Origin: Roseateles violae
GTDB lineage: Bacteria; Pseudomonadota; Gammaproteobacteria; Burkholderiales; Burkholderiaceae_C
Direction: 5' to 3'
NCBI RefSeq assembly: GCF_030410485.1
Contig: NZ_JAUHHC010000004.1
Location: 124,001 to 188,000 of the forward strand
Length of the DNA: 64,000 bases
Shown here in pieces: positions 38,576-47,871 of this stretch. The position numbers were made by a program, and so were the translations under genes. Positions within the stretch are counted from its first letter, which is position 1. Each line of letters opens with the position of its first letter. The notes beneath the pieces are model-generated. The model was not told the origin of the DNA. It did not search any database and worked only from the letters and a program-made list of their open reading frames with translations.

Positions 38576-39715
38576 TCAGCCTCCTGCTTGCGAGGCCGGC
38601 GCGGCGCTGGCGGCGGCCTTGTTCAGCTCGACCTTGCGGCCGTCGGCCAGGGTGCTGCCGGGGCGGCGCAGGATCTGGTCGCCCTGCTTGAGGCCGGACT
38701 TGACCTCGAACAGGCCCAGGCGATCGTCGCGCTCGCCCAGCGTGATCGCCACCTTGGCCAGCTTGCCGTCCTTGACGGTCCAGGCATAGCTCTTGTCGCC
38801 CTCGCGCTGGATCGAGGCCTCGGGCAGCATCAGGGCGCTGACGCTCTGGCTCTGCACGCGGCCCTCGGCATAGAGGCCGGCGACGGCGGGCGACTGCGGG
38901 CCGGCGAAGTCGACCAGCACTTCGACCTGGCGCGTGACCGGGTTGGCGGCCGCGGCGATGCGGCGCACCTTGCCCTTGAAGTCCGAATCCGGATAGCCGT
39001 TGACGCGGAAATAGACGCCGGCGCCGACCTTCAGCTCCGACATGCGGTCGGCCGACACCAGGCCCTCGAAGCGCATGCTGCCGGGGTCGATCACCTTGAC
39101 CAGTTCCTTGCCGACCTGGGCCGTATCGCCGGGCGAGACCTTGCGGTCGCTGACGATGCCGTCGAAGGGTGCTCGCGCCTCGGTGCGCTGCAGCTGCTGG
39201 CGGGCCGTGGCGGCGCGCGCCTTGGCGGCGACCAGATCGCTCTGCGCGTTGTTGCGGCGGATCTCCGAATCCTCCATCGCCTGCAGCGAGCTCATGCCCT
39301 GGGCCTGCAAGGTCTTCATGCGCTGGTACTGGCGCTCGGCCTGCTCGAAGCTCTGGCCGGCGGCGCGCGCGGCCTCCTCGGCCGAACCCAGCGCCTCGCG
39401 GATCGCGCTGTCGTCCAAGCGCACCAGCAGGTCGCCGCGCTTGACCTTCTCGCCGTTCTCCTTCAGCACCTGCAGCACCACGGCCTGCACCTCGGCGCGC
39501 AGGTCCGCGCGGCGCTCCGGCTGGATCGAACCGGTGATGACGGGGCCGCTGGCGTAGTCCGACATGCCCAGGGTCTGCACATCCTCATTGGCGATCAGCA
39601 GCACCGGCGCCTCCTTGCTCGCGTCCTTCTTCTCGGCATTGCCCTTCTGGCAGCCCGGCAGCGACAGGGCCGCCGCCAGCACGGCCGTGGCAAGGGAAAT
39701 GTGGCGCATCTTCAT
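38576..39715 (-). CDS. RND efflux adaptor, lipoprotein type
   Basis: The adaptor has 379 residues from the ATG at 39715 with GGAGAGAG upstream. The signal peptide ends in the lipobox LSLPGCQ, so it is probably acylated at that Cys. Coiled-coil hairpin (about 85-160), lipoyl halves and barrel (GAGVYFRVNGYPDSDFKGKV) are present. First gene of the second pump operon, behind a promoter with a dyad in its spacer. Confidence 0.91.
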   Translation of the reverse strand: MKMRHISLATAVLAAALSLPGCQKGNAEKKDASKEAPVLLIANEDVQTLGMSDYASGPVITGSIQPERRADLRAEVQAVVLQVLKENGEKVKRGDLLVRLDDSAIREALGSAEEAARAAGQSFEQAERQYQRMKTLQAQGMSSLQAMEDSEIRRNNAQSDLVAAKARAATARQQLQRTEARAPFDGIVSDRKVSPGDTAQVGKELVKVIDPGSMRFEGLVSADRMSELKVGAGVYFRVNGYPDSDFKGKVRRIAAAANPVTRQVEVLVDFAGPQSPAVAGLYAEGRVQSQSVSALMLPEASIQREGDKSYAWTVKDGKLAKVAITLGERDDRLGLFEVKSGLKQGDQILRRPGSTLADGRKVELNKAAASAAPASQAGG

Positions 39716-39738
39716 GCTCTCTCCAGCAGTGAACGTTT

Positions 39739-39769
39739 GTTGTATTGGGGCAGGACCTGCCCTGTGCAA
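39739..39769 (-). promoter_or_regulatory. MerR-type promoter for the second RND operon
   Basis: On the minus strand TTGCAC (39769-39764) and TACAAC (39744-39739) are separated by 19 bp. The spacer holds a 15-bp dyad, GGGCAGG-T-CCTGCCC (39762-39748). A long spacer with a dyad is the hallmark of MerR-regulated promoters. The -10 ends 23 bp before the adaptor start. A 17-bp alternative using AATACA exists. The rest of 39716-39904 shows no gene. Confidence 0.5.
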
Positions 39770-39904
39770 AGCGGCGCAAGCATACCCATACGGGATGGCG
39801 GGACCATGGTCCTGAGACAGAAGGCGCGGTTTTGTCCGACCAACTGCAACAGGATCGGATGAACGGCGACGCCGGCCTTGCCGAGCCGCCTATTTTGCTT
39901 GCTT

Positions 39905-40363
39905 TTACTGCAAGGTTTCCTTGGCCATGTGGGGCAGCGGCAGCACCGCGATGCCCTCCTCCACCAGGGTCGCCGCCTCCTCGAGGCTGGCCTGGCCGCG
40001 GATGCCGCGCTGTTCGGCCTCGCCGTAGTGGATGCGGCGAGCCTCCTCGGCGAAACGGCTGCCGACGTCCTCGGTGTCGGCCAGCAGTTGGCGCACGACC
40101 TGCTGCGCCATCTGCTGCAGCTGCTGCTGCAGCGCGGCGCGGCCGGCGGCGATCTCGGCGGCCTCGCCGCGCGGCGCGGCGGCGGTCGACGAAGACGACG
40201 TGACATTGAGCCGCGGCGCGTTCGGCCGCCGCTCGATATGGGCGTCACCGCAGACCGGGCATGCGATCAGCCCGCGCTGCAACTGCGCATCGAAGTCGTC
40301 GGACGAGCCGAACCAGCCTTCGAACCGGTGTTCGAGACCGCAGGCGAGATTCAGGACCAGCAT
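39905..40363 (-). CDS. DUF1178 family protein
   Basis: The protein has 152 residues. The N-terminal MLVLNLACGLEHRFEGWFGS and the CPVCG pair typify DUF1178, possibly with a small zinc site using the early Cys and His. A disordered Ser/Ala stretch and an alpha-helical C-terminal half follow. It is last in the tail of the complex I operon, 25 bp after the Nudix gene. Function unknown. Confidence 0.88.
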   Translation of the reverse strand: MLVLNLACGLEHRFEGWFGSSDDFDAQLQRGLIACPVCGDAHIERRPNAPRLNVTSSSSTAAAPRGEAAEIAAGRAALQQQLQQMAQQVVRQLLADTEDVGSRFAEEARRIHYGEAEQRGIRGQASLEEAATLVEEGIAVLPLPHMAKETLQ

Positions 40364-40388
40364 GGCGCTATATCGTAGACCGCTGCTC

Positions 40389-40988
40389 TCAGGCCGTCGC
40401 CTGCCAGTTCAATACCCATTCGCCGCGCTGCCAGCGCGACAGCCACAGCAGGCCGATCAGGGTCTTCGCGTCGGTCAGCGCGCCCGCTGAGGCCAGCGCG
40501 TCGAGCTCGGCCGGCGTGTGCGTCACCAGTTCGAGGAACTCGCCCTCGTCGAGCGCGCGCTCGCCGGCGGCCAGGCCGCGGGCAAAGAAGATGTGGATGC
40601 CCTCGTCCGAATAGGCGATCGCGTTGTGCAGCACGCCGGCATAGGCCCATTCGCGCGCCCGGTAGCCGGTCTCTTCCAGCAGCTCGCGCTGGCCGCAGAC
40701 CAGCGGCGATTCGCCGGCGTCCAGCTTGCCGGCCGGGAACTCGAGCATCACCCGGCCCATCGGATAGCGGTACTGGCGCTCCAGCAGCAGGCGACCGTCA
40801 TCCAGCAAGGGGATCACCATCACGGCGCCCGGATGGACGATGTACTCGCGCTTCGCCTCCTTGCCGTCGGGCAGGCGTACCGTGTCGCGGCGCACCTTGA
40901 GGAAATGACCCTCGTAGACGGCGGCGCCGTCGATGCGCTCCTCGCGCAGGTGGCGATCGTCGTCGCCTGCGGTCGCGCGATCAGTCAT
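40389..40988 (-). CDS. Nudix hydrolase, ADP-ribose pyrophosphatase type
   Basis: The protein has 199 residues. The Nudix box runs from Gly87 (GKLDAGE) to RELLEETG (101-108), with all acidic residues present. EFPAGKLD and the N-terminal region match ADP-ribose pyrophosphatases (NudF-like), which hydrolyse ADP-ribose to AMP and ribose 5-phosphate. It overlaps the DUF2818 gene by 8 bp. A role in NAD turnover beside complex I is tempting but inferred. Confidence 0.88.
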   Translation of the reverse strand: MTDRATAGDDDRHLREERIDGAAVYEGHFLKVRRDTVRLPDGKEAKREYIVHPGAVMVIPLLDDGRLLLERQYRYPMGRVMLEFPAGKLDAGESPLVCGQRELLEETGYRAREWAYAGVLHNAIAYSDEGIHIFFARGLAAGERALDEGEFLELVTHTPAELDALASAGALTDAKTLIGLLWLSRWQRGEWVLNWQATA

Positions 40989-41286
40989 TGCGATGCCGCC
41001 GCAGGTAGCACCAGACGAAGCCGGGGAAGCCCAGGGTGATGAACAGGCAGATGGAGACCGCGTAGAACTCCCAGCCCTGCGGCTGGCGCTGGCCCAGCCG
41101 CGCCTCCAGCATGAAGCCCAGGCCCAGGGTCAGCAGGGCCAGCAGCACCAGCTCCAGCAGGCGCCAGGCCACCGGCTTGGGTCGGCGGCGTGGGCCGACC
41201 AGCAGGATGCGCTGGCTGAAGTAAGGCGCGTTGGCCGCGACCGCAGCGGCCAGCAGCACCAGCCAGATGGCGGCGGACTGATCCAT
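40981..41286 (-). CDS. DUF2818 membrane protein
   Basis: The protein has 101 residues and three hydrophobic segments (about 5-22, 42-62, 74-92), with NAPYFSQR and GFVWCYLRRH of DUF2818. This family is typically found directly after nuoN in betaproteobacteria, as here (10-bp gap). It may assist complex I, but no function is established. Confidence 0.88.
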   Translation of the reverse strand: MDQSAAIWLVLLAAAVAANAPYFSQRILLVGPRRRPKPVAWRLLELVLLALLTLGLGFMLEARLGQRQPQGWEFYAVSICLFITLGFPGFVWCYLRRHRND

Positions 41287-41296
41287 CCCGCCGGGT

Positions 41297-42778
41297 TCAG
41301 GTGGCCAGCGCCTTGACGATGGCCTGCGCGCACATCGCCATCAGGCCGCCGGGCAGCACGCCGAAGACCAGCACGGCCAGGCCGTTGATCGTCATCACGA
41401 AGCGCACGTCGGCCGGCGCGGCCAGCGCGGCGCTATCGGTCGGCTCGTCGAAGAACATCACCTTGATCACACGCAGGTAGTAGAAGGCGCCGATCAGCGA
41501 CAGCACGACGGCCGCGACGGCCAGGCCGATGTACAGCGGCACATTGGTCGAAACCATGGCCTGCAGCACGGCCAGCTTGGCGTAGAAACCGGCGGTCGGC
41601 GGGATGCCGGCCAACGAGAACATGAAGATCGTCATCACCAGCGCGAACCACGGGCTGCGCTTGGCCAGGCCGGCCAGGTCCTTGATCTCCTCGGCCTCAT
41701 GGCCGGCGCGCGACAGCAGCATGATCATGCCGAAGCTGCCCAGGGTCGTCAGCACATAGGTGACGGCATAGAACATCGCCGAGCTGTAGGCGTTGGCGGC
41801 CGACAAGGTGTTGTTGTTGACGACACCGGAGGCGAGGCCCAGCACCATGAAGCCCATCTGGGCGATCGTCGAATAGGCCAGCAGGCGCTTCAGATTGGTC
41901 TGCGCGATCGCGGCCAGATTGCCGATCACCAGCGACAGCACGGCCAGCACGATCAGCATCTGCTGCCAGTCGACCGCCAGGCCGATCATGCCCTCGACCA
42001 GCAGGCGCACGGTGATCGCGAAGGCGGCCAGCTTCGGCGCGCCACCGATCAGCAGGGTGATCGCCGTCGGCGCGCCCTGGTAGACGTCGGGCACCCACAT
42101 ATGGAAGGGCGCGGCGCCGAGCTTGAAGGCCAGGCCGGCGACGACGAAGACGACGCCGAAGACCAGCACCGACTTGTTCGGCGCGCCGCCGCTGATCACC
42201 TTGAACACCTCCGGGATAGCCAGCGAGCCGGTGGCGCCGTACATCATCGACAGGCCGTAGAGCAGGAAGCCCGAGGCCAGCGCGCCCAGCACGAAGTACT
42301 TCATCGCCGCCTCGGTCGACACCGCATGATCGCGGCGCAGCGCGACCAGCGCGTACAGCGACAAGGTCATCAGCTCGAGGCCCAGGTAGACGACCAGGAA
42401 GTTGTTCGCCGCCAGCATCACGTTCACGCCCAGCAGCGAGAACAAACTCAGCGTGAACAACTCGCCCTTGAGCATCTCGCGCGAGCCGGCATAGGGCCGC
42501 GCATAGACCAGGGTGACCAGGGTCGCGATGCAGGAGAAGAAGGCCAAGAGATGGCCCATCGGGTCGGCGACGACCATGCCCTGCATCGCATAGACGGTCA
42601 GGCCGTCGTTGAAGTAGCACAGGTGGACGACGCCGACGACGGCAATCGTCAGCTGGGTCAGCCAGTACGTCGGGCGGCGGCCCGGATCGCTGACGAACAG
42701 ATCAACCAGGGCGACCAGGCAGGCCATGCCCAGCAGGATGATTTCGGGATAGACCGCGAGCCAGTTCATATTGTTCAT
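41297..42778 (-). CDS. nuoN: NADH-quinone oxidoreductase subunit N
   Basis: This is an antiporter-like proton-pumping membrane subunit of complex I, with 493 residues and about 14 helices. Core motifs include LGLELMTLSLYALVAL with the conserved Glu, and FKLGAAPFHMWVPDVYQGAP with the central Lys. Two in-frame ATGs (42778, 42769) are possible; the first has GAGG ten bases upstream. Confidence 0.96.
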   Translation of the reverse strand: MNNMNWLAVYPEIILLGMACLVALVDLFVSDPGRRPTYWLTQLTIAVVGVVHLCYFNDGLTVYAMQGMVVADPMGHLLAFFSCIATLVTLVYARPYAGSREMLKGELFTLSLFSLLGVNVMLAANNFLVVYLGLELMTLSLYALVALRRDHAVSTEAAMKYFVLGALASGFLLYGLSMMYGATGSLAIPEVFKVISGGAPNKSVLVFGVVFVVAGLAFKLGAAPFHMWVPDVYQGAPTAITLLIGGAPKLAAFAITVRLLVEGMIGLAVDWQQMLIVLAVLSLVIGNLAAIAQTNLKRLLAYSTIAQMGFMVLGLASGVVNNNTLSAANAYSSAMFYAVTYVLTTLGSFGMIMLLSRAGHEAEEIKDLAGLAKRSPWFALVMTIFMFSLAGIPPTAGFYAKLAVLQAMVSTNVPLYIGLAVAAVVLSLIGAFYYLRVIKVMFFDEPTDSAALAAPADVRFVMTINGLAVLVFGVLPGGLMAMCAQAIVKALAT

Positions 42779-42794
42779 TTCGGTGCGGCCTCTA

Positions 42795-44276
42795 TCAGTT
42801 GGCGCTCAGCTTCGACACGGCCACATGCTTGAGCAGGCCATCGACCGACTGGTGCATCACGTCGGTGAACGGTTTCGGATACAGGCCCATGAACAGCGTG
42901 GCGATCGCCAGCAGCGCCATCATCAGGAATTCACGCGCATTGATGTCGGTCAGCGTGCGCACGTTGTCGTTCGTCACCGGGCCGAAGTAGACGCGCTTGT
43001 ACATCCACAGGCTGTAGGCGGCACCGAAGATCAGCGCGGTGGCGGCGATCGCGGCCAGCCAGAAGCTGTACTTGACCGTGCCCAGGATCACCATCCACTC
43101 GCCGACGAAACCGGCCGTCGCCGGCAGGCCGCAGTTGGCCATGGCGAAGAACAGGGCGAAGGCGGCGAACTTCGGCATGGTGTTGACCACGCCGCCATAG
43201 GCCGAAATCTCGCGGCTGTGCACGCGGTCGTAGAGCACGCCGATGGCCAGGAACATCGCGCCGGAGACGAAGCCGTGCGAGATCATCTGCACCAGGCCGC
43301 CGGAAACGCCCAGCTCGTTGAAGATGAAGAAGCCCAGCGTCACGAAGCCCATGTGCGCGATCGACGAGTAGGCGACCAGCTTCTTCATGTCCTTCTGCAC
43401 CAGGGCCACGAGGCCGATGTAGACGACGGCGATCAGCGACATGCTGATGATCAGCCAGGACCAGTGGTGCGCCGCATCGGGCGCGATCGGCAGCGAGAAG
43501 CGCAGGAAGCCGTAGGCGCCGAGCTTCAGCATGATGGCGGCCAGCACGACCGAGCCGCCGGTGGGCGCCTCGACGTGGGCGTCCGGCAGCCAGGTGTGGA
43601 CCGGCCACATCGGCACCTTGACCGAGAAGGCGGCCAGGAAAGCGAAGAACAGCAGGGTCTGCGCGTTCATCGCCAGCGGCAGCTTGTGCCAGGTCTGGAT
43701 GTCGAAGCTGCCGCCCGACTGGAAGTACAGGTACAGCAGTGCGACCAGCATCAGCAGCGAGCCGGCCAGCGTGTAGAGGAAGAACTTGAAGGCCGCGTAG
43801 ACGCGGTTCGCGCCGCCCCAGACGCCGATGATGATGTACATCGGGATCAGCGTGGCCTCGAAGAACACGTAGAACAGCATGCCGTCCAGCGCGCTGAACA
43901 CGCCGACCATCAGGCCCGACAGCACCAGGAAGGCGCCCATGTACTGGTTGACGCGCGTCTCGATCACCTCCCAGGCGGCGATCACGACGATCACCGTGAT
44001 GAAGGCGGTCAGCGGCACGAACCACATCGAGATGCCGTCCACGCCCAGGTGGTAGCGGATGTTGAAGCGCTCGATCCAGACCAGGTTCTCGCTGAACTGC
44101 ATCGCCGCCGAGGCGGTGTCGAAGCCGGCGATCAGCGGCAAGGTGGCGGCGAAGCTGGCCACGGCGGCGATCAGCGCCATCCAGCGCACGGCCTTGACCT
44201 GCTCGTCACGGCCCAGAATCAGCAGCAGCAGGCCGCTGACGATGGGCAGAAAGATGGCAAGACTCAAAATTCCCAT
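42795..44276 (-). CDS. nuoM: NADH-quinone oxidoreductase subunit M
   Basis: Antiporter-like pump subunit of 493 residues. Conserved Glu in FFEATLIPMYIIIGVWGG, and pump-channel Lys and Pro in SVKVPMWPVHTWLPDAHVEAP. ALVQKDMKKLVAYSSIAHMGF is standard. It is 16 bp upstream of nuoN and 19 bp after nuoL. Confidence 0.97.
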   Translation of the reverse strand: MGILSLAIFLPIVSGLLLLILGRDEQVKAVRWMALIAAVASFAATLPLIAGFDTASAAMQFSENLVWIERFNIRYHLGVDGISMWFVPLTAFITVIVVIAAWEVIETRVNQYMGAFLVLSGLMVGVFSALDGMLFYVFFEATLIPMYIIIGVWGGANRVYAAFKFFLYTLAGSLLMLVALLYLYFQSGGSFDIQTWHKLPLAMNAQTLLFFAFLAAFSVKVPMWPVHTWLPDAHVEAPTGGSVVLAAIMLKLGAYGFLRFSLPIAPDAAHHWSWLIISMSLIAVVYIGLVALVQKDMKKLVAYSSIAHMGFVTLGFFIFNELGVSGGLVQMISHGFVSGAMFLAIGVLYDRVHSREISAYGGVVNTMPKFAAFALFFAMANCGLPATAGFVGEWMVILGTVKYSFWLAAIAATALIFGAAYSLWMYKRVYFGPVTNDNVRTLTDINAREFLMMALLAIATLFMGLYPKPFTDVMHQSVDGLLKHVAVSKLSAN

Positions 44277-44295
44277 TCTTATTCTCCGCCCGCTT

Positions 44296-46353
44296 TCAAA
44301 GACCGAACCAGGTCTTGAACTGGGGCCCCATATAAGGCCATAGCTGCCAGGTCATCAGGCCGATGACGCCCAGAATCATCACCAGCGCGTACCAGTACAG
44401 GAAACCGCTCTGCACCCGACGCACTTGCGCCGCGACACCGCCGATGGCGCGCGCCGAGCCGTTGATGAGCAGGCCGTCGATCAGGCCCTGGTCGCCGGCC
44501 TTCCACAGGCCGACGCCCAGGCCGCGTGCGATGCGGGCCAGCACGTTCTCGTTGAACCAGTCCATGAAGTACTTGTTCTCGAGCACGACGATGAGCGGGC
44601 GCAGCGCCTTGGCGAAGAAGGCCGGAATCGCCGGGGCGACCATATAGCAGACATAGGCGGCGGCGACGCCGGCCAGCGCGAGCCAGAACGGCAGCGTCTG
44701 CAGGCCATGCAGGGCCATCGCGGCGGCGCCGTGGAACTCGTGCGCCAGCTCTTCCATCGCGTGATGCGCCTCGCCGTTGACGAAGATCGCGTCCTTGAAG
44801 AAGTCGCCGAACAGCATCGGCTGGATCGCCAGGAAACCGATCACCACCGAGGGGATGGCCAGCAGGATCAGCGGCGCGGTCACCACCCAGGGCGACTCGT
44901 GCGGCGTGTGATCCTCGTCATGCGCGTGGTGCGCGTCATGTTCGGCGGCGTCTTCCTGCGGGAAGGGCTTGTGGTGGAAGTTCTCCTTGCCATGGAAGAC
45001 CAGGAAGTACATCCGGAACGAGTAGAAGGCAGTCACGAACACGCCGACGACGACGGCGAAGTAGGCGAAATGCGCGCCCGGCAGATGGCTGGCGTGCACG
45101 GCCTCGATGATCGAGTCCTTCGAGTAGAAGCCCGAGAACAGCGGCGTGCCGATCAGGGCCAGCGAACCCAGCAGCGAGGTGATCCAGGTGATGGGCATGT
45201 ACTTGCGCAGGCCGCCCATATTGCGGATGTCCTGATCATGGTGCATGCCGATGATCACCGAGCCGGCGCCGAGGAACAGCAGGGCCTTGAAGAAGGCGTG
45301 CGTCATCAGATGGAAGACGGCGACCGAGTAGGCCGAGGCGCCCAGCGCCACCGTCATATAGCCCAGCTGCGACAGGGTCGAGTAGGCGACGACACGCTTG
45401 ATGTCGTTCTGGATGATGCCCAGGAAGCCCATGAACAGGGCCGTGATCGCGCCGATCACCAGCACGAAGTTCAGCGCGGTGTCCGAGAGCTCAAACAGCG
45501 GGCTCATGCGGGCGACCATGAAGATGCCGGCCGTCACCATGGTGGCGGCGTGGATCAGCGCCGAAATCGGGGTCGGGCCTTCCATCGAATCGGGCAGCCA
45601 GACATGCAGCGGAAACTGGGCCGACTTGCCCATTGCGCCGATGAACAGGCAGATGCAGGCGACCGTCAGCATCATCCAGCCCTCGCCCCACAGCGGCAGC
45701 GGGAACGCGATCTTGGACAGCTCGCCGGCCTTGGCAAAGGTCTCGGCATAGGAGAGTGAGCCGCCATAGGCGACCAGCAGGCCGATGCCCAGGATGAAGC
45801 CGAAGTCGCCGACCCGGTTGACCAGGAAGGCCTTCATGTTCGCGAAGATCGCCGTCGGCTTGGTGTACCAGAAGCCGATCAGCAGATAGGACACCAGGCC
45901 GACCGCCTCCCAGCCGAAGAACAGCTGCAGGAAGTTGTTGCTCATCACGAGCATCAGCATCGAGAAGGTGAACAGCGAGATGTAGGAGAAGAAGCGCTGG
46001 TAGCCCGGATCCTCCTCCATATAGCCGATCGTGTAGATGTGCACCATCAGCGACACGAAGGTCACCACGCACATCATCATCGCGGTCAGGCCGTCGACGA
46101 GGAAGCCGACTTCCATCTTCAGGCCGCCGACGACCATCCATTCATAGATGGTCTCGTTGAAACGGGCGCCGTCCACGGCCACCGACTTCAGCACCATCGC
46201 CGAGATGATGAAGGCGATCAGCACGCCGAGGATGGTGATCGTGTGAGCGCCGCGGCGGCCCACCTGCTTGCCGAAGAAGCCGGCGATCACCGCGCCGGCC
46301 AACGGCGCCAGCGGCACCGCCAGCAGCATGTTCTGGGAGAGTGTTGCAGACAT
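44296..46353 (-). CDS. nuoL: NADH-quinone oxidoreductase subunit L
   Basis: This is the largest pump subunit, 685 residues, carrying the long lateral helix at its C-terminal end. FFGWEAVGLVSYLLIGFW, GKSAQFPLHVWLPDSMEGPTP and NDIKRVVAYSTLSQLGYM are present. A His/Asp/Glu-rich loop (EHDAHHAHDEDHTPHES) lies before the last third, in a loop that varies among species. Confidence 0.97.
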   Translation of the reverse strand: MSATLSQNMLLAVPLAPLAGAVIAGFFGKQVGRRGAHTITILGVLIAFIISAMVLKSVAVDGARFNETIYEWMVVGGLKMEVGFLVDGLTAMMMCVVTFVSLMVHIYTIGYMEEDPGYQRFFSYISLFTFSMLMLVMSNNFLQLFFGWEAVGLVSYLLIGFWYTKPTAIFANMKAFLVNRVGDFGFILGIGLLVAYGGSLSYAETFAKAGELSKIAFPLPLWGEGWMMLTVACICLFIGAMGKSAQFPLHVWLPDSMEGPTPISALIHAATMVTAGIFMVARMSPLFELSDTALNFVLVIGAITALFMGFLGIIQNDIKRVVAYSTLSQLGYMTVALGASAYSVAVFHLMTHAFFKALLFLGAGSVIIGMHHDQDIRNMGGLRKYMPITWITSLLGSLALIGTPLFSGFYSKDSIIEAVHASHLPGAHFAYFAVVVGVFVTAFYSFRMYFLVFHGKENFHHKPFPQEDAAEHDAHHAHDEDHTPHESPWVVTAPLILLAIPSVVIGFLAIQPMLFGDFFKDAIFVNGEAHHAMEELAHEFHGAAAMALHGLQTLPFWLALAGVAAAYVCYMVAPAIPAFFAKALRPLIVVLENKYFMDWFNENVLARIARGLGVGLWKAGDQGLIDGLLINGSARAIGGVAAQVRRVQSGFLYWYALVMILGVIGLMTWQLWPYMGPQFKTWFGL

Positions 46354-46371
46354 CTTGATGCGTCCTGTTCC

Positions 46372-46686
46372 TTAGCCCTTCAGCGCGTCGAGCTCGTCGA
46401 CATTGATGGTGGCGCGGTTGCGGAACAGCACGACCAGGATGGCCAGGCCGATCGCCGACTCGGCCGCGGCCACCGTCAGGATGAAGAACACGAAGACCTG
46501 GCCCGCCATATCGCCCAGGTAGTGCGAGAAGGCGACGAAGTTCAGGTTCACCGCCAAGAGCATCAGCTCGATCGCCATCAGCAGCACGATCAGGTTTTTG
46601 CGGTTCAGAAAGATGCCGATCACCGACAGCGCGAACAGCATCGCGCCCAAGGTCAGGAAATGGCCCAGGGTCAGAGTGGCGCCCAT
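46372..46686 (-). CDS. nuoK: NADH-quinone oxidoreductase subunit K
   Basis: The protein has 104 residues from the ATG at 46686, which overlaps the nuoJ stop. A GTG one codon upstream is an alternative, and AAGGGAG serves either. Three helices carry the conserved glutamates ([22 protein letters not shown]) of the quinone-site proton path. Confidence 0.96.
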   Translation of the reverse strand: MGATLTLGHFLTLGAMLFALSVIGIFLNRKNLIVLLMAIELMLLAVNLNFVAFSHYLGDMAGQVFVFFILTVAAAESAIGLAILVVLFRNRATINVDELDALKG

Positions 46687-47330
46687 CACGCGGCTCCCTT
46701 GTTGTTGTCGGCGGCGGGCTCGACGGGCGGCAACTCCACCGTCGGCGCGATCTTCAGCACGCGCAGGCGGTCGGCCTTCTTGACCTTGACCTGCTGCGAC
46801 GGGTCCTGGCTGCGCGAGTCCTTGCGCTGGCGCAGGGTCAAGGCGATCGCCGCGATGATGGCGACCAGCAGCAGCACGGCCGCGATCTGCAGCGGATACA
46901 GGTATTGCGTGTAGATCGCGATGCCAAGCAGCTTGCTATTGCCCAGCTGCGCGGCGGCCGGGCTCAGCTCGGGCGCCTGGCCGAGGCGGAAACCGCCCAT
47001 CAGGATGGCGGCCATCTCCAGCGCGATGAAGGCGCCGACCAGACCGGCCAGCGGCAGATGCTTCCAGAAGCCCTGGCGCATGCCGTCGGTATTGATGTCC
47101 AGCATCATCACGACGAACAGGAACAGCACCATCACGGCGCCGATATAGACCAGCACCAGCGCGATGGCCAGGAACTCGGCCTTCAGGAGCATCCAGATGC
47201 AGGAGGCGTTGAAGAAGGCCAGGATCAGGAACAGCGCGGCATGCACGGTCGAGCGTGCGGTGATGACGCGGAAGGCCGCGCCGAGCAGCACGGCGGCAAA
47301 AACGTAGAACAGGGCGGTGGTGATATCCAT
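46686..47330 (-). CDS. nuoJ: NADH-quinone oxidoreductase subunit J
   Basis: The protein has 214 residues from the ATG at 47330. Five helices include [26 protein letters not shown], whose third helix makes the pi-bulge seen in complex I. The hydrophilic C-terminal tail of about 40 residues is Lys/Arg- and Pro-rich. Confidence 0.95.
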   Translation of the reverse strand: MDITTALFYVFAAVLLGAAFRVITARSTVHAALFLILAFFNASCIWMLLKAEFLAIALVLVYIGAVMVLFLFVVMMLDINTDGMRQGFWKHLPLAGLVGAFIALEMAAILMGGFRLGQAPELSPAAAQLGNSKLLGIAIYTQYLYPLQIAAVLLLVAIIAAIALTLRQRKDSRSQDPSQQVKVKKADRLRVLKIAPTVELPPVEPAADNNKGAA

Positions 47331-47381
47331 GGATGTCCCGCAAGCGCAGCAAAGAAAGGCCCGGTGCAACCGGGCGTTTCC

Positions 47382-47864
47382 TCAGCGGTACTTGGCGTCG
47401 GCCTCCTTCTGGGCTGCGATCTCGTTCTCGTAGCGGTCGCCGACGGCCAGGAGCATGTCCTTGGTGAAGTACAGATCCCCGCGCTTTTCGCCGTGGTATT
47501 CGAAGATCGAGGTCTCGACGATCGAATCGACCGGGCAGCTTTCCTCGCAGAAGCCGCAGAAGATGCACTTGGTCAGATCGATGTCGTAGCGGGTCGTGCG
47601 ACGGGAGCCGTCGTCGCGCACATCCGACTCGATCGTGATGGCCATGGCCGGGCAGACCGCCTCGCACAGCTTGCAGGCGATGCAGCGTTCCTCGCCGTTC
47701 TCGTAGCGGCGCAGCGCATGCAGGCCGCGGAAGCGCGGCGACAGCGGCGTCTTCTCCTCGGGGAACTGCACGGTGATGTTGCGCGACAGGAAATGCCGGC
47801 CGGTCAGGGCCATGCCCTTGAACAGCTCGGTGAGCATGAAGCTCTTGATGACGTCTTTGAACAT
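47382..47864 (-). CDS. nuoI: NADH-quinone oxidoreductase subunit I
   Basis: This peripheral-arm ferredoxin-like subunit has 160 residues. Two full cluster motifs, [12 protein letters not shown] and [12 protein letters not shown], bind the N6a and N6b [4Fe-4S] clusters that pass electrons toward NuoB. Confidence 0.97.
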   Translation of the reverse strand: MFKDVIKSFMLTELFKGMALTGRHFLSRNITVQFPEEKTPLSPRFRGLHALRRYENGEERCIACKLCEAVCPAMAITIESDVRDDGSRRTTRYDIDLTKCIFCGFCEESCPVDSIVETSIFEYHGEKRGDLYFTKDMLLAVGDRYENEIAAQKEADAKYR

Positions 47865-47871
47865 TCTGGTG

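Noticed and set aside
35740-38691. A 983-codon plus-strand frame opposite the second RND pump
   Set aside because: His/Gln/Arg/Asp-rich shadow of an intact RND gene, with no recognisable motif.
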